This document shows positions 19,798 through 28,564 of a DNA stretch of 64,000 bases, piece after piece. How positions within the stretch are numbered: the stretch's first letter is position 1; every line of letters starts with the position of its first letter. A program made the translations under genes and the position numbers. The notes beneath the pieces are model-generated. The model was not told the origin of the DNA, ran no database searches, and worked only from the letters and a program-made list of their open reading frames with translations. Origin of the DNA: an uncultured Anaeromusa sp. (GTDB lineage Bacteria; Bacillota; Negativicutes; Anaeromusales; Anaeromusaceae); NCBI RefSeq assembly GCF_963668665.1, contig NZ_OY764901.1, forward strand, positions 424,501 to 488,500, in the 5' to 3' direction.

Positions 19798-20061
19798 TTA
19801 CTCCTCTCCGAAACGACTTTCCACCAATTCCACCAGCGCCTGCACGCACGCCGCTTCGTCTTCACCGGTCGCGGAAATCTTCAAATCCGTATTCTTGGTT
19901 ACCCCTAAGGACATAACCCCCAAAATACTCTTAGCGTCGGCGCTCTTGCCGTTGCCTTCAATAACCACTTTGCTTTTAAACTTGGCCGCTTGCTGCACAA
20001 ACTGCGCCGCCGGGCGGGCATGCAAGCCTGTAGGATTAGTAATCTGAACAATTGCTTCCAT
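19798..20061 (-). CDS. ptsH: HPr phosphocarrier protein
   Basis: 87 residues. The phosphorylated His lies in GLHARPAAQFV (about residue 15) and the regulatory Ser region is SADAKSILGVMSLGV, with Ser in the HPr-kinase position. It passes phosphate from enzyme I to DhaM and possibly to other EIIA domains, and may act as a carbon-status signal through Ser phosphorylation. GAGGAG precedes the start. It lies between dhaM and the EI gene. Confidence 0.95.
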   Translation of the reverse strand: MEAIVQITNPTGLHARPAAQFVQQAAKFKSKVVIEGNGKSADAKSILGVMSLGVTKNTDLKISATGEDEAACVQALVELVESRFGEE

Positions 20062-20082
20062 ATGAATTCTCCTCTTCTCTGC

Positions 20083-20475
20083 CTATAACTTGTGCAAATC
20101 CCGAGCTCCTTCTGCGGTTGCCCTCACCGAAGCCAAGGAACTTCCTAAGGACGCTTCGACAGCCGCACTGATGGCGCCTTCCAAAATCGGAGCATCTGCT
20201 ATCTGTACGCGCTTGCGCAGTTTTTCATCCAAAAATTCCAGCGCCGTTTCCGCGCTGAGCACCGCACTGCCCAAGTCTGCTAAAACCAGCACGCCTTCTC
20301 CTACATCCGCCTGCGCAATGCGTTCGGCCACCATCGTCGCGTCAGTGCCAATGCCGCCGTCCGCCGTGCCCCCAGCGGCCAAAATTTTCTGCTCCGCCCG
20401 CGCCATCTGCGCCGCCATTTCACAAATCCCCTCCGCTACTTTGGCGCTATGGGACACAATTACAATTCCTACCAT
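20083..20475 (-). CDS. dhaM: Dihydroxyacetone kinase phosphotransfer subunit DhaM
   Basis: 130 residues, EIIA-mannose-like fold only. The phospho-acceptor His is in IVIVSHSAKVAEG (about residue 9). It receives phosphate from HPr and regenerates ATP on DhaL. In E. coli DhaM is a fusion with HPr and a truncated EI; here these functions are separate downstream genes. It starts about 10 nt after the dhaL stop with AGGAGGG. Confidence 0.93.
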   Translation of the reverse strand: MVGIVIVSHSAKVAEGICEMAAQMARAEQKILAAGGTADGGIGTDATMVAERIAQADVGEGVLVLADLGSAVLSAETALEFLDEKLRKRVQIADAPILEGAISAAVEASLGSSLASVRATAEGARDLHKL

Positions 20476-20485
20476 GCTATCCCTC

Positions 20486-21112
20486 CTATTTCTCAGCCAG
20501 CTGCCGGTACAAAGTCTGCAGCATCAAGGTTGTCGAAGTAGCGCCGGGGTCCTGATGGCCGATGCTGCGTTCGCCCAGATAGCTGGCGCGTCCTTTAGTA
20601 GCAATAATGGTCTTGGTATACTCAACTCCTGCCGCCGCCGCGTTTTGGGCCGCTTCCAAACATTCCAGCATGGTCTTGCCGTCTTCTCTGGCCTGCGCAA
20701 AGGCTTCTGTTGCAGGCTCTAGGGCATCTAGGATGGTCTTTTCCCCTCGCGTTGCCTTGCCGCGTTCTTTAATCCCGCCGACGGCGGCTTCCAGCATTTT
20801 TTGCGCCGTTTCTTCGTCAACCAATTCTTTCCCTTGCGCCGCTCCGGCAGCCCGCAAGAACGCCGTACCATATAACGGACCTGCAGCGCCGCCCACAGTC
20901 GAAATCAAAGTCATGCCCACCAGCTTCAACGCCGCGCCGACATCGCCTTCGGGCGCTCCGGCCAGTTTGGTTTTAACCGCCTCGAAACCGCGAGCCATAT
21001 TAATACCATGATCACCATCGCCAATAGCGGCGTCCAAATCCGTCAGAAATTGTTTTTCCTCTATTACCATAGCTCCCACCGCATTGATGAGCTCTGTTGC
21101 TTTCGTATTCAT
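20486..21112 (-). CDS. dhaL: Dihydroxyacetone kinase subunit DhaL (ADP-binding)
   Basis: 208 residues, the eight-helix barrel that keeps ADP-Mg bound as a cofactor. The Asp-rich Mg site is in AAIGDGDHGINMARG (about 30). It exchanges phosphate with DhaM and transfers it to dihydroxyacetone held by DhaK. AGGAGG precedes the ATG. A 119-bp gap with two hairpins separates it from dhaK. Confidence 0.95.
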   Translation of the reverse strand: MNTKATELINAVGAMVIEEKQFLTDLDAAIGDGDHGINMARGFEAVKTKLAGAPEGDVGAALKLVGMTLISTVGGAAGPLYGTAFLRAAGAAQGKELVDEETAQKMLEAAVGGIKERGKATRGEKTILDALEPATEAFAQAREDGKTMLECLEAAQNAAAAGVEYTKTIIATKGRASYLGERSIGHQDPGATSTTLMLQTLYRQLAEK

Positions 21113-21144
21113 GCTTGTTTCCTCCTATCGTCCGTTTCAAGAAA

Positions 21145-21204
21145 GGCAGCGGGCTTTCACCCGCTGCCAGCTTCCTTTTCGCTACCGCCAAGAACGCTGG
21201 CGGT
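21145..21204 (-). other. Two stem-loops between dhaK and dhaL
   Basis: GGCAGCGGG/CCCGCTGCC (21145-21168, 6-nt loop) and ACCGCCA/TGGCGGT (21184-21204, 7-nt loop) are both perfect stems. Neither has a T-run, so they look like mRNA stabilising or processing elements rather than terminators. Confidence 0.6.
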
Positions 21205-21231
21205 TTCGCACCAAGCGATTTCTTAGAGCCT

Positions 21232-22230
21232 TTAAAACTGTACCAAAGCCGGCGTATCCGCCGGGGCCAACAGCAACTCTTTTAGTTCCGCATCCAGTTT
21301 CAACAACGTAATGGAGAATCCGGCCATTTCCAGGGAGGTCATGTAATTGCCTACAAAAGTCTTGGCGGTTTTGACGCCTTTGGCCGCCAAGGTTTCCGCC
21401 ACTTTACGGTTCACAATGTACAGCTCCATCAACGGCGTCGCGCCCAAGCCATTGACCAGCACAGCCACTTCATCCCCTGCGGACAAAGCGATATCAGCAA
21501 AAATTTTATCCATCAAATGCGCTGCAATTTCATCGGCTTTTTTCACAGTTTCCCGATGCGTTCCCGGTTCGCCGTGAATGCCCATGCCAATTTCCATTTC
21601 GTCTTCACCCAAAACAAAGCTAGGCTTACCTGCGGCCGGTACGGTGCAAGGAGCTAGGGCCATCCCCATGGAACGAACATTGGCGACAACCTTATCCGCT
21701 ACCGCTTTCACTTCCTCCAAGGAAGCGCCTGTTTCCGCTTTAGCGCCGGCAATTTTATGCACAAACACCGTACCGGCGATGCCGCGACGCCCAGTAGTCC
21801 ACGTGCTATTCTCTACCGCAACGTCGTCATTGACAACTACTTTTTCTACTTTAATACCCTCGGCATCCGCCATTTCCGCAGCCATTTCAAAGTTCATAAT
21901 ATCGCCAGTGTAGTTTTTGATGACCAGCAGCACGCCTTTTCCGCCGTCTACCGCTTTCACCGCTTCATACACTTGATCCGGAGTTGGAGACGTAAATACC
22001 GCTCCGGCTACCGCTCCGTCCAACATTCCCTTACCGACAAAACCGCCATGAGAAGGTTCGTGGCCGCTGCCGCCGCCGCTGACCAAGGCCACTTTACCCT
22101 GTACAGGAGCCTGAGCGCGCACAATGACGTCAAAACCCTCTACACGACGTACATATTGAGGATGTGCCGCGACAACCCCCTGAAGCATTTCCTCTACCAC
22201 TTGCTCGGGTACATTAATGACTTTTTTCAT
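21232..22230 (-). CDS. dhaK: Dihydroxyacetone kinase, substrate-binding subunit DhaK
   Basis: 332 residues, start ATG 22230 behind AAGGGAG. It binds dihydroxyacetone covalently as a hemiaminal through the His in MGIHGEPGTH (about residue 215). Other family marks are LVSGGGSGHEPSHGGFVG and VLLVIKNYTGDIMNFEMA. With DhaL and DhaM it makes dihydroxyacetone phosphate from PEP. First structural gene behind the sigma-54 promoter. Confidence 0.96.
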   Translation of the reverse strand: MKKVINVPEQVVEEMLQGVVAAHPQYVRRVEGFDVIVRAQAPVQGKVALVSGGGSGHEPSHGGFVGKGMLDGAVAGAVFTSPTPDQVYEAVKAVDGGKGVLLVIKNYTGDIMNFEMAAEMADAEGIKVEKVVVNDDVAVENSTWTTGRRGIAGTVFVHKIAGAKAETGASLEEVKAVADKVVANVRSMGMALAPCTVPAAGKPSFVLGEDEMEIGMGIHGEPGTHRETVKKADEIAAHLMDKIFADIALSAGDEVAVLVNGLGATPLMELYIVNRKVAETLAAKGVKTAKTFVGNYMTSLEMAGFSITLLKLDAELKELLLAPADTPALVQF

Positions 22231-22285
22231 CCTTAATTCTCCCTTCTGCCGGCTTGGCCGGCTTGCCGTTTCCGTAGAGTATAAT

Positions 22286-22302
22286 AGCAAAACCCATGCC
22301 AA
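22286..22302 (-). promoter_or_regulatory. Sigma-54 (-24/-12) promoter of the dha operon
   Basis: Minus strand TTGGCATGGGTTTTGCT fits YTGGCACGRNNNTTGCW with one change (C to T in the -24 element). It lies about 56 bp upstream of the dhaK start, downstream of a sigma-54 activator gene. Confidence 0.88.
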
Positions 22303-22346
22303 CGTGGTTTTACTGCAATTAGGCCCCCTTTCTCCTTACTTCTTGG

Positions 22347-22420
22347 TAAAAAAGAACAGACATCTCTTTTTCTATTGGTAAAAAGGATCAATTAGTCCGT
22401 TTTTACCCAAGATGTCTGTT
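22347..22420 (-). terminator. Terminator overlapping the 3' end of the HPr-fused activator gene
   Basis: Minus strand: AACAGACATCT pairs with AGATGTCTGTT, with an inner GGTAAAAA/TTTTTACC pairing, then CTTTTTT. The left arm lies inside the last codons of the activator gene, so stop codon and terminator are interleaved. Direct copies of TTGGTAAAAA (22343 and 22375) fall in the same segment and could also serve as protein sites. Confidence 0.7.
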
Positions 22421-24443
22421 TTTCCAAGCCATACTTGCGCGCCTTAGCCGCTATGGTTTTATGCGTCAGCCCCAGCGCCTTGCCTGCTGCATTATAGCTG
22501 CCGCAGCGTTCTAACGCTAAAGCAATAATATTTTTTTCATACTCCGTCCAGGGCAGCAACGATTCTTCTTGATGTAAAACCGGTAAAGCCGGTTCCACCC
22601 CCATCTCCTTGCGCAAATAGAGCGGTAAATCCTCCAAGCCCAACTGAACCCCTTCGGTCAGCGTCACCATACGCTCTACTACATTCTCTAATTCCCGCAC
22701 ATTACCCGGCCAGTTGTATCCTTGAAAGGCTTCCATCGCTTCTCGTTGAAAGCCTTGGCAGGAAAACCCTTCGCGCTGGGACACTTTCTCTAAAAAATAC
22801 TCCGCCAAGAGGGGAATATCTTCTTTACGATCCCGCAAGGGAGGCAGCAGTACGGGGACTACATTCAAGCGATAGTACAGATCCTCCCGAAACTCGCCTG
22901 CCGCCACCATGGCCTCAAGGTCCCGATGGGTAGCGGCAATAATTCGCACATCCACGCGCACCGTCTCTTCACCGCCGACGCGCTCTATTTCCCGTTGCTG
23001 CAGCACCCGCAGCAGCTTCACTTGCATGGTCTTATCCATCTCGCCGATTTCGTCCAAAAACAAACTGCCGCCGTCAGCCAGTTCAAAACGACCCAGCTTC
23101 CGCCGCACAGCCCCGGTAAAAGCGCCTTTTTCATGGCCAAAAAGCTCGCTTTCCAAGAGCGCCGAAGGAATGGCGCCGCAATTAACCCGGATAAAAGGCC
23201 CCTTTGCTCGCGGACTGGCGTAGTGAATGCCTTCGGCAACCAGTTCCTTGCCTGTGCCGCTTTCGCCTCGTATGAGCACCGTAGCCTGCGCCGCCGCCGC
23301 TTTCGAGGCCATCGCCAGGCAGTCTCTCACTTTGCCGCTGCGGCCAATGAAATTACGAAACGCCGCATGAGGTCTTCTGGTACGAAGCAGCTCTTCTTCT
23401 AAATAGTCCGCCCGCGCATTCGCCTCGTTCAGCTTGTCCGCCAACAATTGCAGTTCCGTCGTATTTTTACTGACCGACAAGCCGCCGGTCAAGGCGCCGT
23501 CCACAAAAATCGGATTAATATTCGAAATCAACGTCACGCCGCTGCGTTTGCGGCTGATGCTGCCCAGCACCGCTTGGCCGCTTGTCAGCATTAAACTGCG
23601 CCCGCCACCGGGAGAAATATTACCTACACGCTGCCCCAAAAGTTCTTCGCGTTTTTCACCGCACATCGCCACATACGCATCATTGACGTAGGTAATCACG
23701 CCTTTTTTATCAAAAACGCAGATGCCGTCCTGTACCGATTCCAAAATCAACTGCAAGCGCTCTTTTAGTTCCTTTACCTCTTGCAGTTCCCCGGAAACGC
23801 GTTCTAAGATCGAAATATCCTCAAACACAGCCACAGCGCCGCAAACCTTGCCGTCAATCAGCAGGGGCGTCCGATTGGTAACCGTGATAGAGCGCCCGGT
23901 TAACTGCCGCTGCCCCAACTCTGCTTCTCCCGTCTGGTTGACAATATGCAACCGAGAACCAGGAATGGCTTCGTACACCTTGCGACCGATGACTTCCGCC
24001 GCAGCCACGCCCATAATGCGCTCCGCCGCCGGATTGAACACGGTAATGCGGTCCTCTTGATCCGTCACCATCAAGCCGCTGGCGATACTGCGAAAAATCT
24101 GCTCCGCCGTAAAGGCATTCTCCTGCAGTACAGCATCCATGCCCTGCCAGGCCGGGGCCGCCGCCAAAGAAAAATCCCCTTCTAAAAACGCGGCCATCTC
24201 TTGCGCTGCCTCTCCCGCTTTAGCGCCATCGGCGCCAACCCATAACACATCTCCAGCGCGCACCTTCAGGCCCACTAGGAGCATTAAATTATTGGCTGGC
24301 ACTACTTTGCCGGTTTCCTTGCGCAAGGTAATCTCGCTGCCGTAGCGCTGCCTGAGTTCTTGGAAACGCTGCACTACCATAGCCGCTACCCGCGTGTGAA
24401 GCCCCTTAGGATGCCGAAAAACAATCCGCTGCTCGTATGCCAT
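22392..24443 (-). CDS. HPr-PAS-PAS sigma-54-dependent activator, probable regulator of the dha operon
   Basis: 683 residues. Residues 1-90 are an HPr-like domain with the phosphorylatable His in [12 protein letters not shown] (His16); the usual regulatory Ser region is replaced ([13 protein letters not shown]). Two PAS domains follow (about 115-220 and 235-345). The AAA+ core has [15 protein letters not shown] and [13 protein letters not shown]; a Fis-type HTH ends the protein ([20 protein letters not shown]). It sits just upstream of the dhaK -24/-12 promoter. Inferred model: phosphorylation by the adjacent enzyme I, or contact with Dha subunits, tunes activation. GGAGG precedes the ATG. Confidence 0.93.
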   Translation of the reverse strand: MAYEQRIVFRHPKGLHTRVAAMVVQRFQELRQRYGSEITLRKETGKVVPANNLMLLVGLKVRAGDVLWVGADGAKAGEAAQEMAAFLEGDFSLAAAPAWQGMDAVLQENAFTAEQIFRSIASGLMVTDQEDRITVFNPAAERIMGVAAAEVIGRKVYEAIPGSRLHIVNQTGEAELGQRQLTGRSITVTNRTPLLIDGKVCGAVAVFEDISILERVSGELQEVKELKERLQLILESVQDGICVFDKKGVITYVNDAYVAMCGEKREELLGQRVGNISPGGGRSLMLTSGQAVLGSISRKRSGVTLISNINPIFVDGALTGGLSVSKNTTELQLLADKLNEANARADYLEEELLRTRRPHAAFRNFIGRSGKVRDCLAMASKAAAAQATVLIRGESGTGKELVAEGIHYASPRAKGPFIRVNCGAIPSALLESELFGHEKGAFTGAVRRKLGRFELADGGSLFLDEIGEMDKTMQVKLLRVLQQREIERVGGEETVRVDVRIIAATHRDLEAMVAAGEFREDLYYRLNVVPVLLPPLRDRKEDIPLLAEYFLEKVSQREGFSCQGFQREAMEAFQGYNWPGNVRELENVVERMVTLTEGVQLGLEDLPLYLRKEMGVEPALPVLHQEESLLPWTEYEKNIIALALERCGSYNAAGKALGLTHKTIAAKARKYGLEKQTSWVKTD

Positions 24444-24455
24444 GAAATCCTCCGC

Positions 24456-24761
24456 TTAGCCCTTGCCCGGAAGCACCGTCAACGTAATACTGTTACCCGC
24501 TCGTTTCACCTGCAGATGATACTCTTGCACGCCCTCTTTATATAACTCCAGCTTAATGGCCACCAACGCCTTTTCCAGCTCTTCCCGCGCCTTTACAGGC
24601 AAAAACGATTCACTTTCCGTGTTTTTGCTTCCTTTGCGCCCTACCGCCGGCCGCGGCTGCGGCGTAGATTCGCCCAACCATTGGTGTTCAAAAGAGCGCT
24701 CCTCTACATACCCTTGCAACATATCCGAATCACTGCGGTTTTTTTGAATTTTGCTTCCCAC
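24456..24761 (-). CDS. Small protein of unknown function upstream of the HPr-fused activator
   Basis: 101 residues, GTG start at 24761 with GGAGG 9 nt upstream. The first half is polar and probably disordered; the second half (KAREELEKALVAIKLELYKEG, then VQEYHLQVKRAGNSITLTVL) looks like a helix followed by two beta strands. It is 12 nt from the activator start, so the two are likely cotranscribed. No family recognised. Confidence 0.65.
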   Translation of the reverse strand: MGSKIQKNRSDSDMLQGYVEERSFEHQWLGESTPQPRPAVGRKGSKNTESESFLPVKAREELEKALVAIKLELYKEGVQEYHLQVKRAGNSITLTVLPGKG

Positions 24762-24863
24762 GATTTCAGTCCTCCATCTTTAACTATAATTTGATTTTAC
24801 TCAAGTCTCATTCTGAGGAGATGATACTTGAACGAACGCTTCGCCAAGATAAGAATTTTTTTC

Positions 24864-24926
24864 CGTCAGACGCGAAAGAAAACGCAGGCATAGCGGCGCT
24901 CTGCCGAGGCTTTCTGACAAAGGCTG
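24864..24926 (-). repeat. 63-bp dispersed repeat, copy A (pairs with 42109-42171)
   Basis: The reverse complement begins CAGCCTTTGTCAGAAAGCCT and its first 31 nt are identical to 42109-42139. Over 63 nt I count seven differences. It is intergenic, between the small protein gene and the DUF350 gene. It contains short complementary arms but no T-run. Confidence 0.8.
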
Positions 24927-24985
24927 ACGCAAAAAAGACTCTCTTGGTGTAGTGTGAGTCAAGTACCGTCTCCTCACTTAATCGC

Positions 24986-25432
24986 TCAATAGCTGATCAA
25001 GGCCGCCAAAAGCAGTCCCGCCGCCACACTGAGACGAGCGGAAAAAATCCCTACCGCCACATTGCCTTTAGGAATCTCCTGCGACACCCGGTACGGGGTA
25101 ACTCTTTCAAACAGCTTAGCCACAACTACTTGGCTGACAATACCCACGGCGCCCCAAAAAAGCAAATCCCAAATATGAACGGAATGAAAAATAGCGGAAG
25201 CCAAAACCAACGTCAGCCCCAGCAGCTTGCCGCCCAAGTCGTGCGCCGCCGCTTCCGCCGCCCGTCCGGCCATTCCGTCTTGCGCGCCGTTATGCAGCAG
25301 TTCGCCTTCTTTATAAGGAGTCAGCCTGGCAAAGAGCCAAACGCCAATTCCCAAAAGAGGCAGCGCCGCCGCAAGATATAGTAGGAAATTTACGACATGC
25401 GGCCATTGTCCCTGCATGTTTAGCATCATCAT
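24986..25432 (-). CDS. DUF350 membrane protein (YjfL-like)
   Basis: 148 residues. The first of three consecutive ATG codons (25432) overlaps the upstream stop as ATGA, and GAGGAGGG precedes it. Four hydrophobic segments in two similar halves are visible (NFLLYLAAALPLLGIGVWLF; FHSVHIWDLLFWGAVGIVSQVVV), matching the DUF350 duplicated two-helix unit. YjfL-type proteins are neighbours of YjfC-type ATP-grasp ligases in enterobacteria, as here. Function unknown; a membrane anchor or channel partner is a guess. Confidence 0.85.
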   Translation of the reverse strand: MMMLNMQGQWPHVVNFLLYLAAALPLLGIGVWLFARLTPYKEGELLHNGAQDGMAGRAAEAAAHDLGGKLLGLTLVLASAIFHSVHIWDLLFWGAVGIVSQVVVAKLFERVTPYRVSQEIPKGNVAVGIFSARLSVAAGLLLAALISY

Positions 25433-26652
25433 TCGCTTCCCTCCTCGCTCAAATACACCGGCGTCATCCACGCCTGGTCGTCCGTAATAGCCGCGCCAAG
25501 GCGCACCAACACCCCAGCAAAAGAGCCGCCAGCCACGAAGGCGCCCCAAAGGCGCCGGCCTTCTTGCAAGCCCTTCTGCGTCATAACCTGCATACGTTCC
25601 AACTCCACCGCTTGCTGATAGATAGCAGCGCCATGCCAGCCGCCGCGACTCCCCAAAAGCAAGCCCCCGTCCGCAGCATGCAGCGTCACGCCGCCGCCTT
25701 CTCTCCCCCACAAAGGTTTTCGCACATACGAAGCTTTTCCTAAAAACACATTCTGACGGTAGGTCGGCAGCATATAGGTTTGCACCAAGTGCCGTTCCGG
25801 CTGTGTCAAGAACTCTTCCGCCTCGTACAACTGCCAAATAAGGGCCTGCAGCGCCTTGGACTGGCCCACTAAAGCCAGCGGCGGATTCACCGCCAAGAGC
25901 TTCTTGGAAGCTGCCAGCTCCAATACGCGCTTTCCCGTTGGAAACCCATCAGCAGCGCATTCCCGCACCATGACCTCCCAGGGATGAAGGCGAAACCAGC
26001 AGCCAATTTGCTCCGAAGCCGCTGAAGTCAAAGACTCCCTTTCATACCGCAGTTCTTCCAACGGCACAAACTCGCCTTCTGCCGCCAGTGATTGCCAGTA
26101 CTTCATCGTACCGGCATCTTCACTGTGACTTCCCAAAGCGCTAAACGCAGCCACGCCGTGCAAGCCAGCTCGACGCGCTATTTGCAAGGATTCGGCAATG
26201 GCCTGACGCAAAAGTTCTTCGCCGGCGGCATTGGGATTTTGTCGCCCTTCGCAAGCGCAAATTTTCCCGTTCACCGCCAAGGCTTCCACCACGCCGCTGG
26301 GGGTATCGCAGTTATACTCCAACACTTTCCACCCTGCCGCAGTCTGAACAAAGTCAAACCGTCCCAACGCCGTCAACCAAGGAAGCTGCAACGCCTCCCG
26401 CACAGCCTCCCGCGCGCCAGCAGGCAAACCCAGCCAGCGCAACAGCCGGCTGTCCCCTCGCGAGGCAACCAAAGCCACTTTATGCCATAAGGCGGCCAAG
26501 CCTTCCGCCGCCGCCTGCAGCTCCTGACATTGCTGCGAAAAAATAGGAGTCCAGGACGCTAAGGCATATTCATCTTTGGCAATAGTCTCCCATGGAAATA
26601 GAGTCTTCATCGGCCCGTACCAGCGTTCGCGCCGGACCGCATAGTTCTCCAT
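25429..26652 (-). CDS. Glutathionylspermidine-synthase-like ATP-grasp ligase (YjfC/YgiC-like)
   Basis: 407 residues. The family signature VLEYNCDTPSGVVEA is at about 110. The C-terminal ATP-grasp elements include YVRKPLWGREGGGVTL (substrate/nucleotide loop) and an acidic metal-binding end. Relatives ligate an amine such as spermidine to a peptide carboxylate; YgiC/YjfC lack the amidase half and their true substrate is unknown. It starts in TGATG overlap with the lipoprotein gene and ends in ATGA overlap with the DUF350 gene, so the three are tightly coupled. Confidence 0.88.
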   Translation of the reverse strand: MENYAVRRERWYGPMKTLFPWETIAKDEYALASWTPIFSQQCQELQAAAEGLAALWHKVALVASRGDSRLLRWLGLPAGAREAVREALQLPWLTALGRFDFVQTAAGWKVLEYNCDTPSGVVEALAVNGKICACEGRQNPNAAGEELLRQAIAESLQIARRAGLHGVAAFSALGSHSEDAGTMKYWQSLAAEGEFVPLEELRYERESLTSAASEQIGCWFRLHPWEVMVRECAADGFPTGKRVLELAASKKLLAVNPPLALVGQSKALQALIWQLYEAEEFLTQPERHLVQTYMLPTYRQNVFLGKASYVRKPLWGREGGGVTLHAADGGLLLGSRGGWHGAAIYQQAVELERMQVMTQKGLQEGRRLWGAFVAGGSFAGVLVRLGAAITDDQAWMTPVYLSEEGSE

Positions 26653-26960
26653 CAGCCGCCTCCAGATGAGGCGCTCTGACTGCCCAGCCCGCCCTTGCCC
26701 TGAGAAATGCCGGAAGTCGCCGCGCCATCACCGGCAACGCCGCTTCGTCCGCCGCCGGAGCCAAAATAGCGGGAGCCTCCATAAATATATGGCACTGGCG
26801 CTATGCTGCCTTGTCGCTGTCCCCCCGGAGCCGTTCCGGCTTCCACCAATTCATCGTCATCTCCCGGCGCTTCTTTTGCCTGCTGCGTCGGCGAAGAACA
26901 GCCGCCTGCCGCCAAAGAAGCCGCGATAAAAAGACCGACTACCCAATGACGTTTCTTCAT
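26652..26960 (-). CDS. Glycine/serine-rich lipoprotein (YjfM/YgiB-like position)
   Basis: 102 residues, start ATG 26960 behind AAGGAGG. The lipoprotein signal MKKRHWVVGLFIAASLAAGGC ends in lipobox AAGGC. The mature chain is low in complexity: an acidic patch, then Gly/Ser repeats, ending SSGGG. In enterobacteria YgiB and YjfM (DUF1190 lipoproteins with glycine-rich tails) sit beside the same ligase, so this may be the functional counterpart and possibly the ligase substrate. That role is inference. Confidence 0.75.
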   Translation of the reverse strand: MKKRHWVVGLFIAASLAAGGCSSPTQQAKEAPGDDDELVEAGTAPGGQRQGSIAPVPYIYGGSRYFGSGGGRSGVAGDGAATSGISQGKGGLGSQSASSGGG

Positions 26961-27409
26961 GCGCCCTCCTTCACTTTCTCCATATAATACACGTACGCGC
27001 TGCGGTCTTCGTCCAGCTCCGCCGACACCTTCAGCCACTCTTCGCCTTGGTGCATCCGGTAGTCAGCCAGCAGTTGCAACTGCAGTTCTTCATATGTCAA
27101 AAAAGACAATACCAACTGCCGCTGCGCCGAAAGCAAGCCGCTGCCGCAAGCGGCAATCTCCAACGGCAGGCCGGCTGTCTTGGTCGCCGCCGCTGGCCAC
27201 ATTACTCTCCCTTTAGAGTCCGACTGTACATAAATGACAAAGCCATCCGGTTCAATGGCGCAAGATGTGCGTTCATAAACCGCGCCTTCCTTGATAAAGC
27301 GATCGCAAATAAACCGGGCCGCTACTTCCCCGTGCGAAATTCCTTCATACACATACAGCACCGGATAGCCTTTCGCCTCGTCCAACAAACGATATTCTAA
27401 ACGCGCCAT
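26957..27409 (-). CDS. Conserved-context protein of unknown function in the ATP-grasp operon
   Basis: 150 residues, soluble, mixed alpha/beta with no signal or membrane segment. AAGGAAG precedes the ATG. A stop in ATGA overlaps the lipoprotein start. No catalytic motif seen. By position it corresponds to yjfK (DUF2491) in the enterobacterial cluster, but sequence relatedness could not be tested. The DUF350 to membrane-protein gene run (24986-28484) reads as one operon. Confidence 0.75.
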   Translation of the reverse strand: MARLEYRLLDEAKGYPVLYVYEGISHGEVAARFICDRFIKEGAVYERTSCAIEPDGFVIYVQSDSKGRVMWPAAATKTAGLPLEIAACGSGLLSAQRQLVLSFLTYEELQLQLLADYRMHQGEEWLKVSAELDEDRSAYVYYMEKVKEGA

Positions 27410-27428
27410 ACTTTCTTCCTTTCCAAAC

Positions 27429-28484
27429 TCACTCTTCTGCTGACGGAGGCAAACGCTTGCACAGCCAGGCTGGCAGGCTGCCCAGCAGCCGCGTCCGCCA
27501 GCGAGCCGCCTTGCGTTGATACAGCCAGCCGGCCCCTACGCACAGCACTCCCAAGGCACTCAGCACCAGCGGAAAATACAATGAATCAGCAAACACTTCA
27601 TACGCCAGATAGCCCAGATACCCTACATAGCCCACGGCGCCTGTCACCACAAAAATAGAACGCTGGAAAAGGGGCGCCAGCAGCAAAAATACGCTTGCCG
27701 CCACCAGCGTCGTCCAGCGCGGCCAGCCAGCCAGCCCCCACCAGCTTAGAACATACAAGCCGGCGGCCAAAGAAGCTCCGCTCGCCAAATACAGCCAACA
27801 CGCCATATCCGGGCCATTGCGGCGCCAACGCCCTCGATCCGTTTCTACGGCCAAGATAAAAAGCAGGCATCCCAGCCAAGTATTAGCCCAAGCGTCGGAA
27901 ATCCATGGTGCAAACCAATGCCAAAGAGGCACTAAATCCTGCACCATCATCCACAAAGACACAACGAAAGGCGCCAATAAAAAAGGAAAGGGAACCACTC
28001 TGGCCACCAATAAAGACAGTACGGCTGTCGCCCCTTCCATCCAAAGACGGTGCTGCGGCACTAGGCTATAAAAACCGCCGGCAGCCATTAACGTCAGCTG
28101 CGCTTCCCAATAACCGGTATATTTCAAAAAGCCATACACCGCCAAAGGCGTCATGCACACCGCTGTCGTCACAGCCAGACCTCCCGGCAGCCTCCCTCCC
28201 CGGCGGCCCCGCAGCAATAGCCCGCCTACAAGAAAAATAAAAGCATATAAAATAGCTGTGCATAACAGCACCAGCCCGCTTAGTTCCAGCCAAGCCTTGG
28301 TCAAAAACCAGCCCATAGCCCCCATGACCAACAACACGCCTAAATAATACGCCAAATGAGACATACTTAAACGAGGCTCATCCTCTTTCTGTTCTTGCCA
28401 TAGCTGCCATAGTTCTTCCGCCTGCACTCTATTCAAAATGCCGCTGCGCACAGCTGCATCTATATCTTTTTTTTCAATCCGCAC
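27429..28484 (-). CDS. DUF2157-like multi-pass membrane protein
   Basis: 351 residues, GTG start at 28484 with GGAGG 9 nt upstream. A cytosolic N-terminal helix-rich segment (RIEKKDIDAAVRSGILNRVQ) is followed by about ten membrane segments, the arrangement of DUF2157 proteins. First gene of the five-gene operon. Function unknown. Confidence 0.75.
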   Translation of the reverse strand: MRIEKKDIDAAVRSGILNRVQAEELWQLWQEQKEDEPRLSMSHLAYYLGVLLVMGAMGWFLTKAWLELSGLVLLCTAILYAFIFLVGGLLLRGRRGGRLPGGLAVTTAVCMTPLAVYGFLKYTGYWEAQLTLMAAGGFYSLVPQHRLWMEGATAVLSLLVARVVPFPFLLAPFVVSLWMMVQDLVPLWHWFAPWISDAWANTWLGCLLFILAVETDRGRWRRNGPDMACWLYLASGASLAAGLYVLSWWGLAGWPRWTTLVAASVFLLLAPLFQRSIFVVTGAVGYVGYLGYLAYEVFADSLYFPLVLSALGVLCVGAGWLYQRKAARWRTRLLGSLPAWLCKRLPPSAEE

Positions 28485-28564
28485 ACTGCTACACCTCCAA
28501 TTGAAATTATTTCGCCATAATGCTGCTACATTCCTGCGGGAATACGGATTTTTGAATAAGCCGC

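Noticed and set aside
25433..25837. N-terminal extension of the DUF350 gene into the ATP-grasp gene
   Set aside because: The extension overlaps the ligase in another frame; the ATG at 25432 has GAGGAGGG and ATGA coupling.
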